Source: Thermohalobaculum sp039028795
Lineage (GTDB): Bacteria; Pseudomonadota; Alphaproteobacteria; Rhodobacterales; Rhodobacteraceae
Length of the DNA stretch: 64,000 nucleotides
Assembly (NCBI GenBank): GCA_039028795.1
Contig: JBCCHJ010000003.1
Coordinates: forward strand, 1 to 64,000
Direction of reading: 5' to 3'
The translations under genes were made by a program, and so were the position numbers. How positions within the stretch are numbered: the stretch's first letter is position 1; every line of letters starts with the position of its first letter. The notes under the pieces were generated by a model that was not told where the DNA came from, searched no databases, and was given only the letters and a program-made list of their open reading frames with translations. Shown in pieces: positions 42,602-50,528 of this stretch.

Positions 42602-43543
42602 ATGACTCTATCGGACCGCCTGTTCCGGTTTTCCAAGACCATCGCAAAGCGCGTGCCACCTGTCGGTGAGGTCATCGAGGGCATTCATCTGGTGCAGGCC
42701 GGCCCCACCGGCGAATGCCCTGTCGTTTTGATTCACGGCGCCAGCGGTAATCTCAGGGACTGGCAAACATCGATTATGCCCGGCCTGGCCCGAGACCATA
42801 ACATCATTGCCGTCGATAGGCCGGGCTTCGGATACTCGGACGCTCTGCCCGGACACGGCGCGCGTCTGGACGACCAAATCACCGCGATCCGGCGCGCGAT
42901 CCATGCACTGGGGCACCGGCGCTATCTGCTTGGTGGTCACAGCTATGGTGGGTCGCTGGTGATGCGCTGGGTTCTGAACCATCCGGACGAGGTCGCAGGT
43001 ATCCTGGTGCTGTCGGCGCCGGTGATGGATTGGGGCGGCTCCGGTGTCGGGGCGCATTATCAGGTCGGCGGCAGACCGATGACCGGCGATGTTCTTTGCC
43101 GTCTGGTTCCGTTGCTGGCGGGGCCAGGCTATATCAACGGTGCGATCAAAGAGGTCTTCCACCCTCAATCCCCGCCAGTGGATTACATCCAAGACGGCGG
43201 TGTGGAACTGGCGCTGCGGCCACAGACATTCCGCGCCAATGCGGCAATGATGCTGCAGCTCTATCCGCAAGTGGTCGAACAAGCCCGGCGCTATACAGAG
43301 ATCACGTGCCCGGTCGAGATCGTCCATGGCGACGCAGACGCGATCGTCCCGGCGCGTATCCACGCAATCCCTCTGTCGCAACTGCTGCCCCATGCCCGGC
43401 TGACCCAAGTGCCAGGGGTCGGGCACATGCCCCATCACGCAGCGCCGGAAACCGTAATCCAGGCGCTCAGCCGTCTGAGTGACCGGGCCAACGAAGACCG
43501 TGCACTAGTGCCACTCGCACACCGCAAAACAGGTGCAGCCTGA
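42602..43543 (+). CDS. Alpha/beta hydrolase
   Basis: A 313-aa serine hydrolase. The nucleophile elbow is GGHSYGG (S114), the oxyanion region HGASGN, the acid is in HGDADAIVP and the base in GVGHMPHH. VDRPGFGYSD is typical of the haloperoxidase/epoxide hydrolase-like group. There is no signal peptide. The ribosome binding site is weak. The substrate is unknown. Confidence 0.88.
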   Translation: MTLSDRLFRFSKTIAKRVPPVGEVIEGIHLVQAGPTGECPVVLIHGASGNLRDWQTSIMPGLARDHNIIAVDRPGFGYSDALPGHGARLDDQITAIRRAIHALGHRRYLLGGHSYGGSLVMRWVLNHPDEVAGILVLSAPVMDWGGSGVGAHYQVGGRPMTGDVLCRLVPLLAGPGYINGAIKEVFHPQSPPVDYIQDGGVELALRPQTFRANAAMMLQLYPQVVEQARRYTEITCPVEIVHGDADAIVPARIHAIPLSQLLPHARLTQVPGVGHMPHHAAPETVIQALSRLSDRANEDRALVPLAHRKTGAA

Positions 43544-43561
43544 AAAAAGTTTTATCGCGGT

Positions 43562-43588
43562 GTAAACCGATCGCACTGCCCAGGTCAT
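43562..43588 (+). promoter_or_regulatory. Possible ECF-type promoter of the sigma factor operon
   Basis: GTAAACC at 43562-43568 and GTCAT at 43584-43588, 15 bp apart, resemble the two halves of ECF sigma promoters (GTAACC-like and CGTC-like). They lie just upstream of the operon that encodes an ECF sigma factor, as expected for autoregulation. Weak evidence. Confidence 0.3.
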
Positions 43589-43612
43589 ACATGACCAAAT
43601 GGGTGAAGAGCG

Positions 43613-43984
43613 ATGCATGACAAAGACAGAGATCTTCATGAGCTAGAGCGGCTGCTGGGGCACACAAAACCCGGCTACCTGGTGCTGCGCCATGAAAAAG
43701 AACTTCGGGCGGGCTCTGCTAGCCGAAAGCCTACTCCGCGCTTCACGCATATCGCTGCGGCCGCGGCGATCCTGGCGGTGATCACAGCCGTCGGCTTCGG
43801 GACGCTGGAGCCGGGTTCTTGGGGTACTTCTAAATCGAAATCCCGTATGGCGATGCCGGCACCCGGTGCAAAACCCTTAAGCTTGCGGCCAATGGGAAAG
43901 CTGAAAGCGACGGCGTCGTTCGCGCGGCCGCGCGTGACTGCGTCTTTCCGGGCACCGCGACGCCCATCGGCAAAGAAGGGCTAA
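43613..43984 (+). CDS. Small single-pass membrane protein, possible anti-sigma factor
   Basis: A 123-aa protein with a cytoplasmic N-terminal segment (1-45, HELERLLGHTKPGYLVLRHEKELRAG), one transmembrane helix (about 46-63) and a basic, Ala/Pro/Arg-rich outer part. It precedes the ECF sigma gene by 3 bp. Size, topology and position suit an anti-sigma factor, although no zinc-binding ZAS motif is visible, so this is inference. Confidence 0.6.
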   Translation: MHDKDRDLHELERLLGHTKPGYLVLRHEKELRAGSASRKPTPRFTHIAAAAAILAVITAVGFGTLEPGSWGTSKSKSRMAMPAPGAKPLSLRPMGKLKATASFARPRVTASFRAPRRPSAKKG

Positions 43985-43987
43985 CCG

Positions 43988-44611
43988 ATGCAGCCGGTCA
44001 CAGAGGACTGGGATCTGCTGGCCCGCGCGCCTGGTGATGATGCAGCGCTTGGCCAACTTTTTCAGCGGCACCGCGATTACGTGTTCCGCATCGCTTGGGG
44101 TCTTTTGAATGAACGCGCGCTGGCGGACGATGTCGTCCAAGAGGTGTTCTTGAAAATGCGGTCCGGGCGCTTGCGGGCGAAGCCACGGGCGCGTTTCACG
44201 ACCTGGCTCTACAAAGTCGCCATCAACACCGCCCGCGAGCAAGCCCGCAGCAGGCGCAAGATGTGGGGCGATCCAGCAGCGATAAAAGCCTTGGAGGCGG
44301 TTGCAGACCCCGCGACCGATCCCACGCGTCAGGACACATTGAACGACCTCGGCCAATCCCTGGCAGTGCTCCCGATCCGCCAGCGCGAAGTTGTCGTAAT
44401 GCGTCTGTTGGAAGGGTTCGACACCGCCGAGACGGCCGAGATCCTGGGATGTCGCCAGGGCACCGTGAAGGCACATCTGCACCGGGCCACCGCAACCCTG
44501 AAATCCCATCTTGACAACCGACAACCTAAGGAGAAGACCGATGAAAAAGCTGATGATCGTGGCGCTGATGACCGCAACAGTAAGCTTCGCAGCACCAGCC
44601 TATGCCGATGA
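43988..44611 (+). CDS. ECF-family RNA polymerase sigma factor
   Basis: A 207-aa sigma-70 family protein. Region 2 spans about residues 24-95 (LFQRHRDYVFRIAWGLLNERALADDVVQEVFLKM, then FTTWLYKVAINTAREQ), and region 4 about 120-172 (LAVLPIRQREVVVMRLLEGFDTAETAEILGCRQGTVKAHLHRATATLKSHL). The last 25 residues are polar and overlap the next gene by 71 bp in a different frame. AAGGG precedes the start. Probably controlled by the small membrane protein upstream; regulon unknown. Confidence 0.9.
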   Translation: MQPVTEDWDLLARAPGDDAALGQLFQRHRDYVFRIAWGLLNERALADDVVQEVFLKMRSGRLRAKPRARFTTWLYKVAINTAREQARSRRKMWGDPAAIKALEAVADPATDPTRQDTLNDLGQSLAVLPIRQREVVVMRLLEGFDTAETAEILGCRQGTVKAHLHRATATLKSHLDNRQPKEKTDEKADDRGADDRNSKLRSTSLCR

Positions 44612-44912
44612 CCACGAAGACTTCATCGACCAGGTTCAAGACTATCTCGAGCTTTCCGAACAGTATCTGAAACTGGCCAAGGAAAAGGACGCAGCCGTGT
44701 TCTTTGCCGTGGAAGGCATCGTTGAGATCCACGAAGAACGCGGCGAGCAAGCCAAGGCCGTGCCCGTTCTCCGCAAGGTCCTGGACCAGTTTCCGGAAAA
44801 TCAGGCCGTCCGCAACATCATCCACTTCAAGCTTCGCGATCTGTTGCGGGAAACCGGGCAGACAGATCTTGCGCTAGCGCAATTGGAAACACTGATCGCG
44901 GAAAACCGCTGA
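44541..44912 (+). CDS. Periplasmic TPR-like small protein
   Basis: A 123-aa exported protein. AAGGAGAAGACCG before ATG 44541 and the signal peptide MKKLMIVALMTATVSFAAPAYA support the start, although the region also encodes the C-terminus of the sigma factor. The mature part is all-helical: YLELSEQYLKLAKEKDAAVFFAVEGIVEIHEERGEQAKAVPVLRKVLDQFP, then a second helical hairpin, like a pair of TPR units. It is probably a target or sensor in the same operon. Confidence 0.8.
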   Translation: MKKLMIVALMTATVSFAAPAYADDHEDFIDQVQDYLELSEQYLKLAKEKDAAVFFAVEGIVEIHEERGEQAKAVPVLRKVLDQFPENQAVRNIIHFKLRDLLRETGQTDLALAQLETLIAENR

Positions 44913-45215
44913 CAGAGAGATGCGGTCACAGGCGGCGCATGGCGAACATGCGCCACCTTGATGCGATCGTTCACTTGATGGTCTGCTTACCGGTGCTGCA
45001 TCGCATCAGATTTGCATTTGGTTCTGAAGCGGACACGTGTTAGCGGATCGCTACTGGGATGTGTGTGCGAAACTGAAAACTCGCCACTAACGGAATGACA
45101 GCCGCTTAGCGGGTTACTACTAAGACCACGTCTTAAATTCATTGATCTGCCTGGACAGCACCGCCGCTTAAGCAGCGTGTCCAGGCTGTTAAACCCCAGC
45201 TGTGCGTCTTCGAAC
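44913..45215. other. Intergenic region with a terminator-like hairpin
   Basis: A perfect 8-bp hairpin GGCGCATG / CATGCGCC with a 5-nt loop at 44934-44954 probably ends the sigma operon, though it has no T-run. The rest (to 45215) shows nothing recognisable. Confidence 0.5.
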
Positions 45216-46550
45216 TCACGAAAACAGGAAGCTGTTCTCGCTGAGATCGCCTGCATCGACGCCACGGAGGAGCACATGTTCAGGATCCGTGTTATTCCCA
45301 TAACTGATGCTCGTATGCCGCCCATCTTGCTCGATGACCAGTTCATCGAAGCTGCCAAAGCCGCCAAGCACTGCACCGAAGAACTGGATGACATCATTGT
45401 CGACATCGAAGTCCAAGATCTTGTCCTCACCATCACCAAACGCGAACTGGAAGATGTCCGACCCCTGGCCACCGCGTAACACATCGTGGCCCGCGCCAGC
45501 GGCCAGGATATCATCGCCTCGACCGCCCGACAGCCAGTCGTTGCCTTCCTCACCAAGCAGGATGTCATTGCCCTTGCCGCCAAAGGCGCGATCATTGCCG
45601 TCGCCCAGAAGGATGACGTCATCACCCCTGCCGCCGAACGCACGATCATGGCCTGTGCCTGCGAGGATCACGTCATCTCCATGGCCACCGAAAAGCTTGT
45701 CATGGCCTTCGTCACCTTCGACGCGGTCGTTCCCCCAGCCCCCGAACAGCAGATCATTCCCAGCATTGCCGTCGACAATATCGTTGCCGCCGAACCCGAA
45801 CAGAATATCCTTATGATCAGTCCCGATAACTGGGTCCACGACCTCGACAGTGTAGTTGGTCACGAAGCTTTCATCGGCAACGCCGTCATTGTCGTTGTCG
45901 AGTTCGCCGGTCACCACGATGGTGTGCGTGCCGACGGGAACGTCTTTGATGAGCAGATGCTGACCATCGACCACCTGACTCGCGCCGAGGAACTCCGGCT
46001 CGATGCCCAAGGCGGTCAATGCATCCGGATCGAGCGGTACATCAACGCCGCCGAGGCCAGGAAAGAAAGCGCTGTTGTCCGCTGCCAATGGTCCTCCGAC
46101 CGTGGGCTCCACCGCGTCCGGATCATCACCATAGGTCTCGCGAAAATCGACCAAATCTACGCCGAGCGTCTGCTCGAGGTCTTCACCATTGATAGTGACG
46201 CTGAGATCGAGTGCCGTCGGAGGAGCGGCAAACGGGAGGATGTTAACACTGGCGTCCTCGCCCACAACTTCGGATTCTGCGGTGCTGATCGCAACGCGGA
46301 TGTTGAGCGGGATCAAAATGTCCTGGCCAGCTGCGACCAGCGAGGTTTCGGCAAGGAACGACGTGCCTTGATCGACCAGCGGACCAGGTATGTGAATATC
46401 GACAAAGCGCTGGTTCACAGTTCCCGGTAAGAGTGTGAGCAAGCGTACGTTTTGGATCGCCCGGTCAGCAATTGTGAGGCCATCAACGGTCGATTCAGGA
46501 GCGGCGATTTCCAACCCGCCAACTTCGCCAAGATGCGTCGTATCGGTCAT
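45216..46550 (-). CDS. RTX (haemolysin-type calcium-binding) secreted protein
   Basis: A 444-aa protein without an N-terminal signal peptide. Residues from about 242 to 372 hold at least twelve nonapeptide RTX repeats of the GGxGxDxLx type (for example GGNDIVDG, GNDLLFGGWGNDRVEG, GSDIFQF). The C-terminus SENSFLFS (small plus hydrophobic residues) suits a type I secretion signal. The first 240 residues are beta-rich and contain DNDNDGVADESF, an extra calcium-like loop; I do not recognise the domain. AAGGAGGAAGAA precedes the ATG. No type I exporter genes are adjacent. Confidence 0.88.
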   Translation of the reverse strand: MTDTTHLGEVGGLEIAAPESTVDGLTIADRAIQNVRLLTLLPGTVNQRFVDIHIPGPLVDQGTSFLAETSLVAAGQDILIPLNIRVAISTAESEVVGEDASVNILPFAAPPTALDLSVTINGEDLEQTLGVDLVDFRETYGDDPDAVEPTVGGPLAADNSAFFPGLGGVDVPLDPDALTALGIEPEFLGASQVVDGQHLLIKDVPVGTHTIVVTGELDNDNDGVADESFVTNYTVEVVDPVIGTDHKDILFGFGGNDIVDGNAGNDLLFGGWGNDRVEGDEGHDKLFGGHGDDVILAGTGHDRAFGGRGDDVILLGDGNDRAFGGKGNDILLGEEGNDWLSGGRGDDILAAGAGHDVLRGGQGSDIFQFAFGDGEDKILDFDVDNDVIQFFGAVLGGFGSFDELVIEQDGRHTSISYGNNTDPEHVLLRGVDAGDLSENSFLFS

Positions 46551-46918
46551 TTCTTCCTCCTTGTAATAAACGACTCTTTGGCCGTTTGAAATTTCGGAGG
46601 CATAGAGCAGCGTTCAGCTACTAGCCGGACGTTTGATGGTCGAATTCAGGACAATATCTGGCCAAGAGCGTCTGGGTTTGGGTATTTCACGCATCCATCG
46701 ACCGTGTTATGGTCAGTGCATGATGACGAAGTATAAATCTCCGGTCTCGATCTCCCGAGGAGGGACCAGGCTGGCCTGACGGCCAGTGATCCAAGCACCG
46801 CAAGAGTGTGGGTGCTGCCGTCTTGATTTTGAGTCGGTCACTCGCTTTTATCCTGTTGACGGAATTTGGGTCTAGCCGGGCGGGTGATCACGTGATCACG
46901 ATGCTAGGGTGAGATAAA
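46551..46918. other. Divergent regulatory region with a long palindrome
   Basis: Holds the promoters of the RTX gene (minus) and the small HTH gene (plus). Besides the palindrome at 46884-46899, a perfect hairpin CTGGCC / GGCCAG with a 4-nt loop lies at 46771-46786. No supported gene. Confidence 0.5.
46884..46899. promoter_or_regulatory. 16-bp perfect palindrome, probable operator
   Basis: GTGATCACGTGATCAC is perfectly self-complementary without a spacer and lies 19 bp before the start of the small HTH protein gene. This suits an autoregulatory operator for a dimeric HTH protein. Confidence 0.55.
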
Positions 46919-47200
46919 ATGCCGAAAATTCGTTATGACCACTACAAGAAAGCCGCTGATTTGGTCCGTAAAGACCTTTGTGACTTGCAAGTGTCCGAAC
47001 GGGTGGCAGCACGGTTGATCGGTCTATCTCGATCGACGTTCAACGCGTTTTTAAACCTTCAGCACACAAAGCCGCGCGACGGCACAATCGAGAAAATTGT
47101 CCGCGCAGCGTTTTTGGGCGAAGAGACCAAGCAGCAGCTACAGGTATTGCGAGAATACGAGTCGATGCTCTTCGCGGGGAAGATAAGACCTTTCGAATGA
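46919..47200 (+). CDS. Small helix-turn-helix-like protein
   Basis: A 93-aa basic protein. VSERVAARLIGLSRSTFNAFLNLQHTKPRDGTIEKIVRAAFLG (about 25-67) reads like an XRE-type HTH (helix, turn at GLS, recognition helix RSTFNAFL). The C-terminal helix KQQLQVLREYESMLFAG may be the dimer interface. I do not recognise a named family. The 16-bp palindrome just upstream supports a DNA-binding role. It might regulate itself or the divergent RTX gene. Confidence 0.65.
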   Translation: MPKIRYDHYKKAADLVRKDLCDLQVSERVAARLIGLSRSTFNAFLNLQHTKPRDGTIEKIVRAAFLGEETKQQLQVLREYESMLFAGKIRPFE

Positions 47201-47639
47201 CACGATTGGGCTGAGGGTCGTCGGGGACAGCAACGGTAGTTGGCCCGCCGCGTGGGGTACCCACGTACGGGCCTAAAAGCTGGTTCTTTCTTCGATCCAA
47301 AGTCCTCTGACGCAAGCCCCCAGTAGCCCAGACAGCGGCTATCTGGCTTAGACGGTGAATCTGAGGGTTTGGCTCAGATGACGGCTTCATCCATCAAGGC
47401 AGACACTGAACAAGACGACCGGTCGCATCTGGGTAGGAACAGGGCCCCAGCCCGATCAGCGATCAGGTCCAGCCTTCGAAGCGTCGGCTCCTCGCGACGC
47501 TGTCTTCGCTGGTGCTGGTCCCGTGACCAAGTTCGCCGCACTCTAGCTAAAACACTCCCCTGGACAGCGTGCACTCTCCGGGTGCATGCTTGGCAAGCGT
47601 GACACGCAGCCCGTGTCACCCAGTTACAGGGAGATTCTG
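47201..47639. other. Leader/intergenic region of the TAXI gene with several stem-loops
   Basis: No supported gene. Stem-loops: GGCCCG / CGGGCC enclosing CGTGGG / CCCACG (47242-47273), AGCGTCG / CGACGCT (47480-47501), and GTGACACG / CGTGTCAC with a 5-nt spacer (47599-47619). The first may end the HTH gene. The last is close to the TAXI ribosome binding site. Confidence 0.5.
47599..47619. promoter_or_regulatory. Inverted repeat before the TAXI gene, possible operator
   Basis: GTGACACG and CGTGTCAC, perfect 8-bp arms with spacer CAGCC, end 20 bp before the ATG at 47640 and just before AGGGAG. It could bind a regulator of the sulfonate genes downstream or form a leader hairpin. Confidence 0.45.
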
Positions 47640-48599
47640 ATGCAGAAAGTTATCTTCGGCGCTGCCCTTGCAGGCGCCATGACCATGGCAGCCGGCGCCA
47701 GCGCTCAACAGCAGTTCGTGTCGATCGGAACCGGCGGCGTCACCGGCGTCTACTATCCGACCGGCGGTGCGATCTGTCGCTTGGTAAACAAGGACCGCAA
47801 AGAACACGGTATCCGCTGTTCGGCGGAATCGACCGGCGGTTCGATCTACAACATCAACACGATCCGCGCGGGAGAGTTGGAATTCGGCGTTGCGCAGTCG
47901 GACTGGCAGTACCACGCCTTCAACGGCACCTCTAAGTTCGAAGAACAAGGCAAGTTCGCAGACCTGCGCGCGGTCTTCTCCGTGCACCCAGAGCCTGTGA
48001 CGATCATCGCGCGCGGCGATTCTGGCGTCGACAACATCACCGATGTCAAAGGCAAGCGTCTGAACATTGGCAACCCGGGCTCGGGCACCCGCGGCACCTG
48101 GGACGTGATCGAAGGCGCCCTGGGCTGGGAACGCTCGGATCTCGCCCTGGCGGCAGAAATGAAGTCAGCAGAAACCGGCCAGGCCGTTTGCGACAACAAG
48201 ATCGATGCATACTTCTGGCTGGTTGGCCACCCATCGGCGCTGACCCAGGAATCGCTGGCAAGCTGCGACGCCAAGCTGGTGAACGCCACGGGTGAGGCCA
48301 TCGACAAACTGATCGCTGACAACCCTTACTACCGTAAGGCCACCATCCCGGCCGGCATGTATGGCGACAACCCAGAAATCACCACCTTCGGTGTCGGCGC
48401 GACCTTTGTGTCGTCGGCTTCGGTTCCCGATGACGTGGTCTACACTGTGGTCAAAGCGGTCTTCGAAAACTTCGATCAGTTCAAGGCGCTGCACCCGGCG
48501 TTCGCGAACCTGAAGGAAGAGCAGATGATCTCGGACAGTCTGTCTGCCCCGCTGCACCCGGGCGCCGAGAAGTACTACAAAGAACGCGGCTGGATGTAA
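47640..48599 (+). CDS. TAXI-family TRAP transporter substrate-binding protein
   Basis: A 319-aa periplasmic binding protein (signal peptide MQKVIFGAALAGAMTMAAGASA, mature QQQFVSIGTGG). SIGTGGVTGVYYPTGGAICRLVNKDRKEHGIRCSAESTGGSIYNINTIRAGELEFGVAQSD is the TAXI signature region; LNIGNPGSGTRGTWDVI follows. The mature protein has four Cys in two pairs. It delivers a small acid to the fused permease at 51443-54040. The cuyZ/cuyA-like genes in between suggest the ligand may be cysteate or another sulfonate; glutamate or a C4 acid is the default for TAXI proteins. Confidence 0.92.
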   Translation: MQKVIFGAALAGAMTMAAGASAQQQFVSIGTGGVTGVYYPTGGAICRLVNKDRKEHGIRCSAESTGGSIYNINTIRAGELEFGVAQSDWQYHAFNGTSKFEEQGKFADLRAVFSVHPEPVTIIARGDSGVDNITDVKGKRLNIGNPGSGTRGTWDVIEGALGWERSDLALAAEMKSAETGQAVCDNKIDAYFWLVGHPSALTQESLASCDAKLVNATGEAIDKLIADNPYYRKATIPAGMYGDNPEITTFGVGATFVSSASVPDDVVYTVVKAVFENFDQFKALHPAFANLKEEQMISDSLSAPLHPGAEKYYKERGWM

Positions 48600-48620
48600 G
48601 CCTGCGACATCGACATTAAG

Positions 48621-48645
48621 ACGGGGCCTTCGGGCCCCGTTTTTC
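48621..48645 (+). terminator. Rho-independent terminator after the TAXI gene
   Basis: Perfect 8-bp stem ACGGGGCC / GGCCCCGT with the stable loop TTCG, followed by TTTTC. It would let the binding protein be made in excess over the downstream genes. Confidence 0.92.
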
Positions 48646-48701
48646 GTTAACATCTCTGCATTACTTGCATCCCATAACCTTTTCCACAACGCAGCCAACC
48701 C

Positions 48702-49454
48702 ATGCCAGACCCGCTCCAGCTGATCCTGCACGCCGCAGCGGCGGTCGCCGCTTTCTTCCAGTCCGTGACAGGCATCGGATTTGGCATGATCGCGGGTCCT
48801 GTTGTCCTGGTAATCTTGGAAGACCCCGCAGCGGTGGTGATCTCGACGCTGATGAGCTGGTTGATCGGATTGGTCCTGTTCCCGTTTCTGCGCCACGGCA
48901 CCGATTGGCGGTTGGCGCTGCGACTGCTGGGCGGCGCGGTGCTCGGACTGCCCTTTGGGCTGTTTATCCTGGGGCTGGCTTCGGTTGCCGGGCTGAAGCT
49001 GCTCTGTGGTGTGGTGATCGCGTCGCTGACGGCGATGATGCTGCTTGGTGCGCCAGGGATGCGCACCAAGGGCCTGACCGGCGATCTGATCTTTGGCGCG
49101 CTAGCGGGCTTCTTTGGCGGCTGTCTGGCGATGCCCGGCCCGACCGCGGTGCTGCGCGCCGGTGGGATCGGGCTGGACAAGGCCACAGTGCGGGCGACGA
49201 TGGTGTCCTTCTTCGCGCTGGTCTGGCCAATGATCTTTCTGGGCCAATGGGCGACACTTGATCTGAAGACTGAGACGTTCTTGAACGCGGCAATGTTGGT
49301 GCCCGCCACGCTTGCCGGACTGGCCTTAGGAAACTACGCGGCCACCCGGGTGTCCGAGCGGTTTTTCCGCGCGCTTGTCATCTTCTTTTTGATCGCCACC
49401 GCCACCAGTTTATTATTCGACGCGGCCCGGTCCGGGCTGGGGGATATGATATGA
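48702..49454 (+). CDS. cuyZ: TauE/SafE (TSUP) sulfite exporter, CuyZ-like
   Basis: A 250-aa membrane protein with about seven or eight helices. The TSUP hallmark glycine pairs are seen in SVTGIGFGMIAGPV (about 22-35) and FGALAGFFGGCLAMPGPTAVL (about 134-154). In marine Rhodobacterales the gene beside L-cysteate sulfo-lyase, cuyZ, encodes the exporter of the sulfite released; the overlap by ATGA with the next gene here fits that pairing. The symbol rests on this context, not on sequence alone. Confidence 0.8.
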   Translation: MPDPLQLILHAAAAVAAFFQSVTGIGFGMIAGPVVLVILEDPAAVVISTLMSWLIGLVLFPFLRHGTDWRLALRLLGGAVLGLPFGLFILGLASVAGLKLLCGVVIASLTAMMLLGAPGMRTKGLTGDLIFGALAGFFGGCLAMPGPTAVLRAGGIGLDKATVRATMVSFFALVWPMIFLGQWATLDLKTETFLNAAMLVPATLAGLALGNYAATRVSERFFRALVIFFLIATATSLLFDAARSGLGDMI

Positions 49455-50476
49455 GCCTTGGAAGATTTTCCGAAATGCCGCGCGCAGGCCTTTCCGGCCC
49501 CGCGACGCCGTTGGAGCGATTGGACCGACTGGCTGCCGAAAACACCGGGGCGCGGATCTGGGCAAAACGCGATGACAGCCAAGGTCTGGCCTTCGGCGGC
49601 AACAAGGTTCGGCAATTGGACTATTATTTCGGCGCAGCCCTGGAGGAAGGCGCCGACACAGTGCTGATCACGGGCGCGGTGCAATCCAATTTCTGTCGTC
49701 TTTGCGCTGCCTTCGCCGCCAAGCTGGGCCTGGCCTGCCACATCCAGCAGGAAGAGCGCGTGGCAAAGAACGATCCGCTCTACCGGACATCCGGCAATGT
49801 GCTGATCGAACAGCTCTTGGGGGCTCAGTTGCATTCCTTCGCCACTGGTGAGGACGAGACCGGCGCCGATGCCAACCTCGAGACCATCGCCAACAACCTG
49901 CGGGCCGACGGCGCCAAGCCTTATGTGATTCACCTGGCCCCGGGGCACCCACCGCTTGGGGCTTTGGGATACATCGACTGTGCACGCGAGGTCCTGGACC
50001 AGGCCAGTGCCATGGATCTCGATATTGATCATATAGCCATACCTTCCGGCAGCGGTGCGACGCATGCCGGATTCCTCTTCGGTCTCCGCGCATTGGGATC
50101 TGAGATCCCCGTGACCGGCTTCTGCGTGCGCCGCCCGGCAGCGCAGCAAAAGCCCAGGATCGAAGCGCGCTGCCAGGAAATCGCTGATCTTCTGGGCGTG
50201 GATAATCCGGTGCGGCCGGCAGATGTTGTGATCAACGACCGATATCTGAAACCGGGCTATGGCATGATCAACCTGCCGACCGAGCGCGCCATCCGCATGG
50301 GCGCCCGCACCGAGGCGCTGATGCTGGATCCGGTCTATTCCGGCAAATGCATGGCGGGCGCTCTGGCTCTGGCGGGTAATCTGAGGCCGGATCAGAACGT
50401 CTTATTCATCCACACCGGCGGCACCCCGGCGATCTTCGCCTATGCGGGCAGCTTGGATGGGGTCCTCGGCGCATGA
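49451..50476 (+). CDS. cuyA: L-cysteate sulfo-lyase / D-cysteine desulfhydrase-like PLP enzyme
   Basis: A 341-aa fold-type II PLP enzyme. The PLP lysine is K52 in FGGNKVRQLDYY; the phosphate loop is in PSGSGATHAGFLFG, and the C-terminal TGGTPAIFAY is conserved in the ACC deaminase/D-cysteine desulfhydrase group. With the sulfite exporter gene directly upstream and overlapping, L-cysteate sulfo-lyase (giving sulfite, ammonium and pyruvate) is the favoured role. D-cysteine desulfhydrase is the alternative, because the two share sequence. Confidence 0.82.
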   Translation: MSLGRFSEMPRAGLSGPATPLERLDRLAAENTGARIWAKRDDSQGLAFGGNKVRQLDYYFGAALEEGADTVLITGAVQSNFCRLCAAFAAKLGLACHIQQEERVAKNDPLYRTSGNVLIEQLLGAQLHSFATGEDETGADANLETIANNLRADGAKPYVIHLAPGHPPLGALGYIDCAREVLDQASAMDLDIDHIAIPSGSGATHAGFLFGLRALGSEIPVTGFCVRRPAAQQKPRIEARCQEIADLLGVDNPVRPADVVINDRYLKPGYGMINLPTERAIRMGARTEALMLDPVYSGKCMAGALALAGNLRPDQNVLFIHTGGTPAIFAYAGSLDGVLGA

Positions 50477-50528
50477 TACCCTGACCGGGCGCCGCCAAAA
50501 AAAGCGGCCCAGGACAGGAGATGCCCCA

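Noticed and set aside
45490..45830. Tandem DNA repeats resembling a repeat array
   Set aside because: These are the degenerate 27-bp units that encode RTX nonapeptides; they are in frame with the gene and have no CRISPR spacing.
50480..50515. A hairpin with an A-run (GCCGC-CAAAAAAA-GCGGC) after the cysteate lyase gene
   Set aside because: The A residues are in the loop and no T-run follows, so it is not a convincing terminator on either strand.
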